Source: Polynucleobacter tropicus (GTDB lineage: Bacteria > Pseudomonadota > Gammaproteobacteria > Burkholderiales > Burkholderiaceae). From it: a stretch of DNA of 64,000 bases. The position numbers and the translations under genes are program-made. Below are positions 18,657 through 26,294 of this stretch, one piece after another. Under the pieces are notes generated by a model, which saw only the letters and a list, made by a program, of their open reading frames with translations, did no database searches and was not told the origin of the DNA. Location of the stretch: positions 868,001 to 932,000 of the forward strand of contig NZ_CP028942.1 in assembly GCF_013307225.1 (NCBI RefSeq), in the 5' to 3' direction. How positions within the stretch are numbered: position 1 is the first letter of the stretch; each line of letters starts with the position of its first letter.

Positions 18657-19883
18657 CTAAGGTGCAAATGCGCCACCAGCTTCTAAGGCTTTGAGTTCTT
18701 CGCCAGCAATGCCCAATTCCGCCAAGAGTTGAGCATTATGTTCGCCCAGTAGCGGTGGATGTTTGCGAACTTGCTGTGGTGTGCCCATCATCTTGACTGC
18801 AAATCCAATGTTAGGAACTTTACCTTCAATTGGATGATCAATTTCCATGCGCATCTTGCGATGTTTGCCATGCTCGCTATCAAATGCTTCTGGATAAGTG
18901 TTAATGGGGCCTGCTGGAATGCCTTCTGTCAAGAGTTCATCAACCCATTCAGAGCAAGATTTAGTAACAAAAGTCTTCTCTAGTTCGGTGGCTAGCGCTA
19001 AACGGTTTGCCAAACGTAATGGATTGCTTTTAAAGCGCGGATCTTCAAATAGTTCTGGTCTGCCAATCTTGTCGCAAAGCAACTTCCACAACTTTTGATT
19101 GGTCGCACCCATCACAAAGTAACCGTCAGAAGCTTTCATGGCTTGATAGGGGGCGCTCATATGATTAGCGGTGCCAAGTTTGTAAGGCTCAATGCCAGTG
19201 CCCCAGTACTGCGCGGTATCCCAAATTGAGAATGCTAATGCTGAATCAAATAAAGAGGCATCAATGAATTGACCTTCACCCGTTTTGGTTTTGCCAATAT
19301 ACGCAGACAAGATTCCATAAACCGCAAAGAGTGCGCAACCAATATCGGCAACCGGCACACCTGCTTTAACTGGCGGGCCATCAGGATAGCCGGTAACGCT
19401 CATCACGCCAGACATGGCTTGAGCCATTAAATCAAAGCCAGGGCGATCAGCCCATGGACCGGTTTGACCAAACCCAGAAATACTCGCGTATACCAAACCT
19501 GGGTTGATTTTTTGTAATGACGGGTAATCAATGCCGAGTTTTTTCATAACGCCAGGGCGATAGTTCTCAACCAAGATATCAGCAGATTTGACGAGTTCAA
19601 AAAATACTTTTTTACCCGCTTCAGTTTTTAGGTTTAAAGTCAGACTGCGCTTATTGCGATTCATGTTTAAAAAGCCCATGCTGTCTGAGCCCTTCATCTT
19701 GAATCCCATGGCACCACGAGTTTGGTCGCCCGTGCCTGGTGGTTCAATTTTGATGACATCGGCACCCAGGTCAGCCAAGAGCATGCAGCAATAAGGCCCA
19801 GCCATAACCTGGCTCACATCCAGAACTCGGACTCCGGTAAGGGGCAGGGGTCTAGATTGACCCTCTATAGGTGTTTTCGTCAT
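18657..19883 (-). CDS. CaiB/BaiF family III CoA-transferase
   Basis: Transfers CoA between carboxylic acids in the cytoplasm. The product is 408 residues from the ATG at 19883, whose sequence begins MTKTPIEG. The longer frame that begins at 19946 adds about 20 residues of poor quality. Family hallmarks are VLDVSQVMAGPYCCMLLADLGADVIKIEPP at the N-terminus (written here in full only as DVSQVMAGPYC to DVIKIEPP), GDQTRG, SLTLNLKTEAG, DILVENYRPGVMKKLG and the central GFDLMAQAMSGVMSVTG. Substrates cannot be read from the sequence. It is divergent from a Bug-type receptor gene and an enoyl-CoA hydratase gene, which suggests uptake and CoA-linked breakdown of one carboxylic acid. Confidence 0.88.
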   Translation of the reverse strand: MTKTPIEGQSRPLPLTGVRVLDVSQVMAGPYCCMLLADLGADVIKIEPPGTGDQTRGAMGFKMKGSDSMGFLNMNRNKRSLTLNLKTEAGKKVFFELVKSADILVENYRPGVMKKLGIDYPSLQKINPGLVYASISGFGQTGPWADRPGFDLMAQAMSGVMSVTGYPDGPPVKAGVPVADIGCALFAVYGILSAYIGKTKTGEGQFIDASLFDSALAFSIWDTAQYWGTGIEPYKLGTANHMSAPYQAMKASDGYFVMGATNQKLWKLLCDKIGRPELFEDPRFKSNPLRLANRLALATELEKTFVTKSCSEWVDELLTEGIPAGPINTYPEAFDSEHGKHRKMRMEIDHPIEGKVPNIGFAVKMMGTPQQVRKHPPLLGEHNAQLLAELGIAGEELKALEAGGAFAP

Positions 19884-19973
19884 TGTCTCAAGCGTTTTTA
19901 TATGTTTAGAATCAGCGTCTAATATTAACAAACACCACATAAACACTATTAAAAGAATCTTGGAGACTACATT

Positions 19974-20978
19974 TTGAAGAATGCCGTACTAAGCTTTATA
20001 AGTAAATCATCTGCACGCTGTGCATTACTAGCGTTATCCGTATTGGCATTTGCCAACATTAGCTTTGCTCAACAAGCTTATCCAACAAAACCGATTCGTT
20101 TGGTTGTGGGATTTGCACCTGGTGGCGGCACTGATATTGTGGCTAGAGCGATTGCTCCGAAGATGGGTGAGATTCTTGGTCAAAGTGTCATTGTGGAAAA
20201 CAAGTCTGGCGCAGCGGGAACGATTGCGGCAGACCAAATTGCAAAATCATCGCCAGATGGTTACACCTTGTTAGTAGGACACTCTAACTCCAATGCGATT
20301 GCCCCATATGTATTAACCAATGTTCCATACAACCCAGCAACAGATTTCACGCCCATTACTTACTTAGGTTATGTACCTAACGTATTGGTTGTTAAATCAT
20401 CATTGCCTGTTAATTCTGTTTCTCAATTGATTGCCTTGGCAAAAGCCAACCCTGGTCAGATGACTTACGGCTCGTCTGGCATTGGTAGTACGCAACATTT
20501 GGCAGGTGCTTTATTTGCCAAGATCGCTGGCATTCAACTCAATCACGTTCCATACAAGGGTAGTGGTCAGGCGATTATCGATTTGTTAGGTGGTCAAATC
20601 ACCATGAACTTTGATACCTTGCCGCCGAACTTGCAGCAAATTAAAGACGGCAGTCTAAAAGCATTGGCGATTTCTACCCCAAAGCGCTTGGCGATCTTGC
20701 CTAACGTGCCAACCTTTAATGAAGTGGGTATTACAGGCTTCGATGTCACTAACTGGTACTCAGTCATGGGTCCAAAAGGCATGGATCCTGTTGTTGTGAA
20801 TAAGATCGACCAAGCGGTTAAGGCTGCCATGGCGGACCCACAAATTAAAAAGACTTTGGATTCTCAGGGATTGCAGCCTGAAGGCCCAGCAACGCCAGCG
20901 GCCTTTGGTTTATTCCTTAATGCAGAGTTACTCAAATATCAACGCTTAGTCAAAAGCTTGAACATTAAAGCCGAGTAA
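19974..20978 (+). CDS. Bug-family (TctC) tripartite tricarboxylate receptor
   Basis: Periplasmic solute-binding protein of 334 residues. It starts with TTG at 19974, supported by TTGGAGA about 8 bases upstream. The signal peptide covers about residues 1-32 (cleavage near SFAQQ). The mature start [19 protein letters not shown] is the family signature, followed by [14 protein letters not shown] and the [15 protein letters not shown] loop that binds carboxylates. No TctA or TctB membrane genes are nearby, which is common for the many orphan Bug receptors of Burkholderiales. It lies just before an enoyl-CoA hydratase gene and divergent from a CoA-transferase, so the ligand is probably a carboxylic acid. 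Confidence 0.9.
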   Translation: MKNAVLSFISKSSARCALLALSVLAFANISFAQQAYPTKPIRLVVGFAPGGGTDIVARAIAPKMGEILGQSVIVENKSGAAGTIAADQIAKSSPDGYTLLVGHSNSNAIAPYVLTNVPYNPATDFTPITYLGYVPNVLVVKSSLPVNSVSQLIALAKANPGQMTYGSSGIGSTQHLAGALFAKIAGIQLNHVPYKGSGQAIIDLLGGQITMNFDTLPPNLQQIKDGSLKALAISTPKRLAILPNVPTFNEVGITGFDVTNWYSVMGPKGMDPVVVNKIDQAVKAAMADPQIKKTLDSQGLQPEGPATPAAFGLFLNAELLKYQRLVKSLNIKAE

Positions 20979-20981
20979 TTA

Positions 20982-21794
20982 ATGTCCCTGGTGTCACAGG
21001 CTGGGCAGGGCAATTCTGAACGCATAGCGCAAGTTACTCTTGAGCTGCGCGACAATATTGCCTACATCACCTTTGATCATGTTGCCGCTCGCAATGCGAT
21101 GACAGTAGGCATGTATCAGAGTCTGAAAACCATTTGCCAAGATCTAGCAAATAATCCCGATGTGCGAGTGGCGATACTTCGTGGAGCCGGCGGCAAGTCA
21201 TTTGTATCAGGTAGTGATATTGCCCAATTTGCTAGCTTTGCCAGTGGTCAAGATGGCGTACATTATGAAGAAGGCATTGATGATTACTTAAGTCCTTTAG
21301 CCTTATTGCCCATACCAACAATTGCTGTGATTGATGGCATGGCGGTTGGTGGGGGCTTAGCGATTGCGAGCTGTTGCGACTTTCGGATCTCAACACCAGA
21401 CGCTAAGTTTGGGGTTCCCATAGCCAGAACTTTAGGAAATTGCTTATCAGCAGGTAATGTTGCATGGTTGGTCGCTCATATGGGTATCAACATTGTGAAA
21501 CGCATGTTGCTATTAGCTGAGCTCATACCCGCATCTCAACTGCTTCAGCAAGGCTACCTTTTAGCAACTTATGAGCAAGCAGATCTTGCTAAAGAAGCGG
21601 ATGCATTAGCAAGCAAACTTTCTGTATTGGCACCCATCACTCAAAAGTCGAGCAAGCTCGCCTTAGCTCGCTTGTTACGCAATCATTTGCCTGACTGCGC
21701 TGATCTCATTTCAGAAACATATGGAAGTGCAGACTTTAGAAACGGCGTCGCCTCTTTCTTAAAGGGTGAGCCACCAGTTTGGACTGGTAAATAG
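20982..21794 (+). CDS. Enoyl-CoA hydratase/isomerase family protein
   Basis: Crotonase-fold protein of 270 residues. The oxyanion-hole segments are visible: AILRGAGGKSFVSGSDIAQF (first hole) and IDGMAVGGGLAIASCCDFRI (second hole). The acidic residues used for hydration in classic hydratases are not clearly conserved, because this protein has PIARTLGNCLSAGN where a Glu-containing segment usually sits. It may therefore be an isomerase, hydrolase or lyase rather than a hydratase. It starts 3 bases after the Bug receptor stop, so the two are cotranscribed, and it converges on hemW. No signal peptide is present. Confidence 0.8.
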   Translation: MSLVSQAGQGNSERIAQVTLELRDNIAYITFDHVAARNAMTVGMYQSLKTICQDLANNPDVRVAILRGAGGKSFVSGSDIAQFASFASGQDGVHYEEGIDDYLSPLALLPIPTIAVIDGMAVGGGLAIASCCDFRISTPDAKFGVPIARTLGNCLSAGNVAWLVAHMGINIVKRMLLLAELIPASQLLQQGYLLATYEQADLAKEADALASKLSVLAPITQKSSKLALARLLRNHLPDCADLISETYGSADFRNGVASFLKGEPPVWTGK

Positions 21795-21795
21795 T

Positions 21796-22998
21796 TCAGT
21801 CTAAAAACAACTCTTGAAGATTATTAAGGTAGCGCAGACCCAAATCAGTTGCCTTGAGTTTGCTGGGGTTCTCATCTAACAAACCTTTTTTACTTCCTTC
21901 TGCAAGGCCTTTACTAATCACGCTCAGCGGCAAACCTGTGCGCTCACTAAAAGTATGGGTTTCAACACCGCCTGTTAAACGTAAGGCATTAAGCATGAAC
22001 TCAAAAGGAAGATCTTTGGGCTCTATGACTTTGGACTCAATAAGTGCATTTCCTTTGTTTTCCATGGCGGACATATAGTTCTCTGGATGGCGTTCACGAA
22101 CCTGGCGAGTAATGCGATCTGGAAAAGAGATCTTGCCATGTGCACCAGCGCCGATACCTATGTAATCACCAAAACGCCAATAATTGAGATTGTGTTTGCA
22201 TTCTTGATTTTTCTTGGCGTATGCTGAGACTTCATAGCGTGCATAGCCAGCCTTAGTTAGCAGGTCTAAGTTCTGCTCGTAAATAGCATCAACTTCATCA
22301 TCAGAGGGCAGCTGTGGCGGAAAGTTTGCAAAGTAGGTATTAGGCTCTAAAGTGAGGTTGTAGAGCGAAAGATGTGGCGTGCCAAAAGATAGAGCAATTT
22401 CTACATCTGTTTTCGCATCTTCTAGACTTTGATTGGGTAATCCATACATCAAATCGAGATTGACGGATTTAAAGTGTTCTAGAGCTATGGCGATAGCTCG
22501 CTTAGCCTCGGCGCCATTGTGAATGCGACCTAGAACTTTGAGTTTTTCATCATCAAAGCTTTGCACACCAATAGAGATCCGGCTAATACCGCACTTGGCA
22601 AACCCAGCAAACTTCTCTGCTTCAATCGATCCAGGATTGGCCTCCATGGTGATTTCTGCATCAGGTTCTAAATTCACTCGAGCTCTAATGGCACAAAGTA
22701 ACTCATCCATGCCGACAGGTGATAACAAGCTTGGTGTGCCACCGCCAATAAAAATACTATGAACTTGTCGACCCCAGACATTGGGTAACTCAGTTTCTAG
22801 ATCTTTAATTAGCGCTTGGATGTAGCGCTTCTCATCAAATCCAATTTGCTTGATGCCATCTTTTTTAATTTGATGAGAATTAAAGTCACAGTAAGGACAT
22901 TTCTTTTCGCACCAAGGAAAGTGTATGTACAGCGCCAATGGTGGAAGGACTATTAGATTTACCGCTTGAGTTTGCAGCGGCTTTTGTAAATTAGTCAC
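21796..22998 (-). CDS. hemW: Radical SAM heme chaperone HemW
   Basis: Oxygen-independent coproporphyrinogen-oxidase-like protein that inserts heme into respiratory enzymes rather than making porphyrin. I start it at the GTG at 22998 (about 400 residues). The open frame extends upstream to 23076 inside rdgB, but the GTG overlaps the rdgB stop in GTGACTAA, as expected for translational coupling. The radical-SAM motif is CEKKCPYC close to the N-terminus in YIHFPWCEKKCPYCDFNSH, followed by FIGGGTPSLLS and the GVQSFDDEKLK segment. The C-terminal HemN-like domain is present. It is the last gene of rph-rdgB-hemW. Confidence 0.9.
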   Translation of the reverse strand: MTNLQKPLQTQAVNLIVLPPLALYIHFPWCEKKCPYCDFNSHQIKKDGIKQIGFDEKRYIQALIKDLETELPNVWGRQVHSIFIGGGTPSLLSPVGMDELLCAIRARVNLEPDAEITMEANPGSIEAEKFAGFAKCGISRISIGVQSFDDEKLKVLGRIHNGAEAKRAIAIALEHFKSVNLDLMYGLPNQSLEDAKTDVEIALSFGTPHLSLYNLTLEPNTYFANFPPQLPSDDEVDAIYEQNLDLLTKAGYARYEVSAYAKKNQECKHNLNYWRFGDYIGIGAGAHGKISFPDRITRQVRERHPENYMSAMENKGNALIESKVIEPKDLPFEFMLNALRLTGGVETHTFSERTGLPLSVISKGLAEGSKKGLLDENPSKLKATDLGLRYLNNLQELFLD

Positions 22999-23602
22999 GC
23001 TGGGTTTGCCATTCGTTGCGAGACTGTAATTCGGCGATAAGCTCACGCAATGCCTGGCCTCGGTGACTGATTGCATTCTTTTGTTCTGGCGCCAGTTCTG
23101 CTGCAGTAAGACCTAATTCTGGCAAGAGGAAGTGCGGGTCATAACCAAAGCCATTGGCGCCTTTAGGTTCGTCAATTAGGCTGCCATACCAGCGTGTTTG
23201 CACAATCAGTGGCTCAGGATCATTGGCGCTGTTTACAAACACGAGTGCGCAAACATAATGCGCTCCACGATTGTTTTTTCCCTGAAGATCTTTAATGAGC
23301 TTTTGATTATTCGCTGCATCGTTTGCAGGTTCGCCAGCGTAACGAGCTGATATGACACCAGGCGCGCCATCAAGTGCATGTGCGCAAATACCAGAATCAT
23401 CAGCAAGCGCAGGCAAACCACTAGCTGCACTCGCATGTCTTGCCTTAGCCAACGCATTTTCAACAAAGGTGTGATGTGGTTCTTCAGCCGAAGGTATGTC
23501 TAATGCACCTTGAGGAATGACTTCAAGCTGTAAAGGTGCAAGTAAGGCGGCAAGCTCGCGCACCTTACCAGCATTGTTAGAAGCAAGAACCAGCTTTCGC
23601 AT
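22991..23602 (-). CDS. rdgB: XTP/dITP diphosphatase (non-canonical purine NTP pyrophosphatase)
   Basis: House-cleaning enzyme hydrolysing dITP, XTP and ITP to monophosphates so that deaminated purines do not enter nucleic acids. The 203-residue length is usual. Family motifs are LVLASNNAGKVRELAALL at the N-terminus, ALADDSGICAHALDGAPGV in the centre (metal-binding Asp pair) and GFGYDPHFLLPE with ISHRGQALREL at the end. It lies 33 bases downstream of rph on the same strand, a common pairing, and its stop overlaps the hemW start. Confidence 0.95.
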   Translation of the reverse strand: MRKLVLASNNAGKVRELAALLAPLQLEVIPQGALDIPSAEEPHHTFVENALAKARHASAASGLPALADDSGICAHALDGAPGVISARYAGEPANDAANNQKLIKDLQGKNNRGAHYVCALVFVNSANDPEPLIVQTRWYGSLIDEPKGANGFGYDPHFLLPELGLTAAELAPEQKNAISHRGQALRELIAELQSRNEWQTQRD

Positions 23603-23635
23603 GTAATTAATGATTAAGAGATCTAAAGGAGGAGA

Positions 23636-24376
23636 TTATTTCAGTGACTCAATTTGCAACTTTGTGAGCTCATGAATCCCTTGCTCAGCCAGATCCAAGA
23701 GGGCGGTGAGCTCGGCTCTTGAAAACGCTGCACCCTCAGCGGTACCTTGCACTTCAATCATGCCGCCTTTGCCAGTCATCACCACGTTCATATCGGTATC
23801 GCATGCAGAGTCTTCTGGGTAGTCTAAGTCCAGCACTGGTACACCTTGATAAATACCCACGGAAATTGCAGCAACACTATCAATAATGGGATCTTGCGTT
23901 AAGGAGCCATCTTTGAGTAATTGATTAACGGCATCACGTGCCGCTACATAAGCGCCAGTAATTGATGCGGTGCGTGTGCCACCATCGGCTTGCAATACAT
24001 CGCAATCTAGGTGAATGGTGCGCTCACCCAAAATTTTGAGATCAAAGACGCTACGCATTGCGCGACCGATCAGGCGTTGGATTTCTTGAGTGCGACCTGA
24101 TTGCTTGCCACGTGCTGCTTCACGATCACTGCGTGTATGAGTTGATCGTGGAAGCATGCCGTACTCGGCAGTTACCCAACCCTCACCAGAGCCCCGTTTA
24201 TGTGGAGGCACTTTATCTAGAATGCTGGCTGTACATAGAACCTTGGTATCGCCAAAGGCAATTAAGACTGAGCCTTCTGCGTGCTTAGTAAAGCTACGGG
24301 AGATCGAGACAGGGCGTAAGTCTTTGGGCTTACGACCACTTGGACGGGCAATATTGGCTACGGTGGTGCTACTCAT
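23636..24376 (-). CDS. rph: Ribonuclease PH
   Basis: Phosphorolytic 3' exonuclease that trims tRNA 3' ends and helps degrade structured RNA. The 246-residue length is complete, which is worth noting because the gene is truncated in some E. coli strains. Segments typical of the family are [47 protein letters not shown] and [20 protein letters not shown]. An AGGA lies 8 bases before the ATG. It is the first gene of rph-rdgB-hemW and divergent from yicC with 35 bases between the start codons. Confidence 0.96.
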   Translation of the reverse strand: MSSTTVANIARPSGRKPKDLRPVSISRSFTKHAEGSVLIAFGDTKVLCTASILDKVPPHKRGSGEGWVTAEYGMLPRSTHTRSDREAARGKQSGRTQEIQRLIGRAMRSVFDLKILGERTIHLDCDVLQADGGTRTASITGAYVAARDAVNQLLKDGSLTQDPIIDSVAAISVGIYQGVPVLDLDYPEDSACDTDMNVVMTGKGGMIEVQGTAEGAAFSRAELTALLDLAEQGIHELTKLQIESLK

Positions 24377-24399
24377 GGCGGGGTCCTAAATAAAGAATC

Positions 24400-24405
24400 T
24401 ACAAT
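24400..24405 (+). promoter_or_regulatory. -10-like box, leaderless-type spacing, for yicC
   Basis: TACAAT exactly 6 bases before the yicC ATG, in a 35-base divergent gap with no Shine-Dalgarno on this strand. The YicC start is fixed by the conserved N-terminus MISSMTGYG, so the leaderless reading is strong here. Confidence 0.55.
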
Positions 24406-24411
24406 GTCCAT

Positions 24412-25356
24412 ATGATATCGAGCATGACTGGTTATGGCAGCGCTTCTCGCCAAGTCTCCCTAGGAGCTGGCGTGGTAGCTGATCTGCAGGTGGAATGCCG
24501 GGCTGTAAACAGCCGGTTTCTGGACTTGGGCTTTCGTCTTCCGGACGAGTGTCGCGCTGCGGAGCCTGCGCTTCGTGAGATAACTACCCAAAGCCTATCC
24601 CGAGGCAAAGTGGAGTTTCGGGCGGCTTGGCGCATCAATCAGTCGAATCACTCTAGTGCAACTGGTGCCTTTCATAGCGATTCCCATGCATTGGGGGCAA
24701 TCAGCAAAGAGCGTTTAGACGCGCTCTATACCCTACAAGAACGTGCTCAAGATATTTTTCCCAAAGCCAGAGAACTGAGCATTGGCGAGATTTTGCGTTG
24801 GCCTGGGATTGTTGCTGAACCACGTGGTGAAGAAGAGGGTTGGCTTGCCGCAACTGTAGAAGCAGGGCGTGCCGCATTAGATGCGCTCATGAAGAGTCGT
24901 CAAGCTGAAGGTAAAGCTTTAGTAACTGTGCTGACCAATATCACTTCGAAGATGAATCAAGTCATTGCCAACATTGAACCTAAGGTTCCTGAGTATGTTG
25001 CGCAGTATCAAGAAAAACTGACAGAGCGTTTGTCTGAATCTTTGGCCGCCCAAGAACTAGGCAAAGGCATTGGTTCCGAGTTGATGGAGCGTATTCGCCA
25101 AGAAGTCGTTTTATATGCAGTGCGTATTGATGTGGCGGAAGAGTTCGCTCGCCTAAAGACGCACTTAAATACAGTTCAGACTGCCTTGACCGGTAAAGGT
25201 CCGGTAGGTAAGAGGCTGGATTTCCTCATGCAAGAGCTAAACCGTGAGGCCAATACCCTCAGCTCTAAGTCGGTTTCTGAGGAATGTACCCAAGCGGCTC
25301 TCGAGCTTAAGCTCTTGATTGAGCAAATGCGTGAACAGGTTCAGAATCTAGAGTAA
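24412..25356 (+). CDS. yicC: YicC/YloC family endoribonuclease
   Basis: A 314-residue member of the YicC/YloC family, now regarded as an endoribonuclease acting in RNA turnover. The N-terminus MISSMTGYGSASR and the early RAVNSRFLDLGFRLPDECR are diagnostic and fix the start codon. The C-terminal block GKRLDFLMQELNREANTLSSK (conserved, near residue 265-285) is intact. A stretch near residues 80-90 rich in His, Ser and Gly is likely a variable linker. The gene leads a plus-strand unit with gmk, rpoZ and the (p)ppGpp enzyme, a frequent order in betaproteobacteria. Its mRNA appears leaderless. Confidence 0.93.
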   Translation: MISSMTGYGSASRQVSLGAGVVADLQVECRAVNSRFLDLGFRLPDECRAAEPALREITTQSLSRGKVEFRAAWRINQSNHSSATGAFHSDSHALGAISKERLDALYTLQERAQDIFPKARELSIGEILRWPGIVAEPRGEEEGWLAATVEAGRAALDALMKSRQAEGKALVTVLTNITSKMNQVIANIEPKVPEYVAQYQEKLTERLSESLAAQELGKGIGSELMERIRQEVVLYAVRIDVAEEFARLKTHLNTVQTALTGKGPVGKRLDFLMQELNREANTLSSKSVSEECTQAALELKLLIEQMREQVQNLE

Positions 25357-25392
25357 TTTATCGCCATCAATAATGCCGACGCTAGCCAATAC

Positions 25393-26031
25393 ATGAATAC
25401 TCCAAACTCGACACCATCTTATCAAGGCAGTATGTTGATGATTGTTGCGCCATCAGGTGCTGGCAAGTCTTCTTTGGTAAATGCCTTATTGCAAGATGAC
25501 CCTGCTCTTAAGTTGTCTCTATCAACAACAACTCGCGCACCGCGACCAGGTGAAGTAGATGGCAAAGATTACCGCTTTGCTTCTCAAGAGGAATTTATTG
25601 CTGAGCGTGACCAGGGCCACTTCTTAGAGTGGGCTCAAGTACATGGTCATTTTTATGGCACATCTAAACCATGGATCGAATCTCAGATGCAGGCGGGTAA
25701 TGATGTGATGCTCGAGATCGATTGGCAAGGCGCACAGCAAATTCGTAAGCTCATTCCATCGGTGCAGTGGATCTTTATTTTTCCACCATCGATTGAGGCT
25801 TTAGAGGAGCGTCTTCGCAAAAGAGGGCAGGACGATGAGGAAACGATTCAGCGTCGCTTGGCAGCTGCTCATGTGGAACTGATGCATGCCCATGAGGCGG
25901 ACTACATAGTAGTCAATGATTCCTTTGATGAGGCGTTAGTGGATTTAAAGCATATTTTGGCCTCCAGCCGCCTGCGTTCTGGTCCTGCCATGGCCCGTAA
26001 TCCAGCACTTTTGAGGCGCCTAGGGGTCTAA
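25393..26031 (+). CDS. gmk: Guanylate kinase
   Basis: Phosphorylates GMP to GDP, essential for GTP and (p)ppGpp supply. The 212-residue protein has the P-loop [11 protein letters not shown] near residue 20, the GMP-binding segments [17 protein letters not shown] and [14 protein letters not shown], the [13 protein letters not shown] block and the RLRKRGQDD lid. It lies 36 bases after yicC and upstream of rpoZ, matching the gmk-rpoZ-spoT order seen in E. coli and many proteobacteria. Confidence 0.97.
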   Translation: MNTPNSTPSYQGSMLMIVAPSGAGKSSLVNALLQDDPALKLSLSTTTRAPRPGEVDGKDYRFASQEEFIAERDQGHFLEWAQVHGHFYGTSKPWIESQMQAGNDVMLEIDWQGAQQIRKLIPSVQWIFIFPPSIEALEERLRKRGQDDEETIQRRLAAAHVELMHAHEADYIVVNDSFDEALVDLKHILASSRLRSGPAMARNPALLRRLGV

Positions 26032-26075
26032 TCGGGTATCCTATCGGTATTGAAGCTAATTTAAGTGAGTTCAGC

Positions 26076-26279
26076 ATGGCCCGTATTACTGTAGAAGATT
26101 GCCTTAAAACTATCCCAAACCGTTTTGAACTAGTATTGGCTGCGACATATCGCGCTCGTCAATTGGTTCAAGGTCACTCTCCACGCGTTGAGTCCAGAGA
26201 TAAAGCTACGGTAGTTGCATTGCGCGAAGTAGCTGCAGGTGCGACTGACCGTGACATGTTGACCAAAGTACCTTTGTAA
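26076..26279 (+). CDS. rpoZ: RNA polymerase omega subunit
   Basis: A 67-residue omega subunit that stabilises the beta-prime subunit of RNA polymerase and forms part of a ppGpp site in proteobacteria. The N-terminus [20 protein letters not shown] and the segment [16 protein letters not shown] are diagnostic. A weak AAGTGAG precedes the ATG. It stands directly before the (p)ppGpp synthetase/hydrolase gene, a functional pairing conserved in the phylum. Confidence 0.97.
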   Translation: MARITVEDCLKTIPNRFELVLAATYRARQLVQGHSPRVESRDKATVVALREVAAGATDRDMLTKVPL

Positions 26280-26294
26280 TTTAGGGGTTCCGGT

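Noticed and set aside
22999..23076. Upstream extension of HemW inside rdgB
   Set aside because: The coupled GTGACTAA start at 22998 fits the family N-terminus better; the extension is rdgB sequence in another frame.
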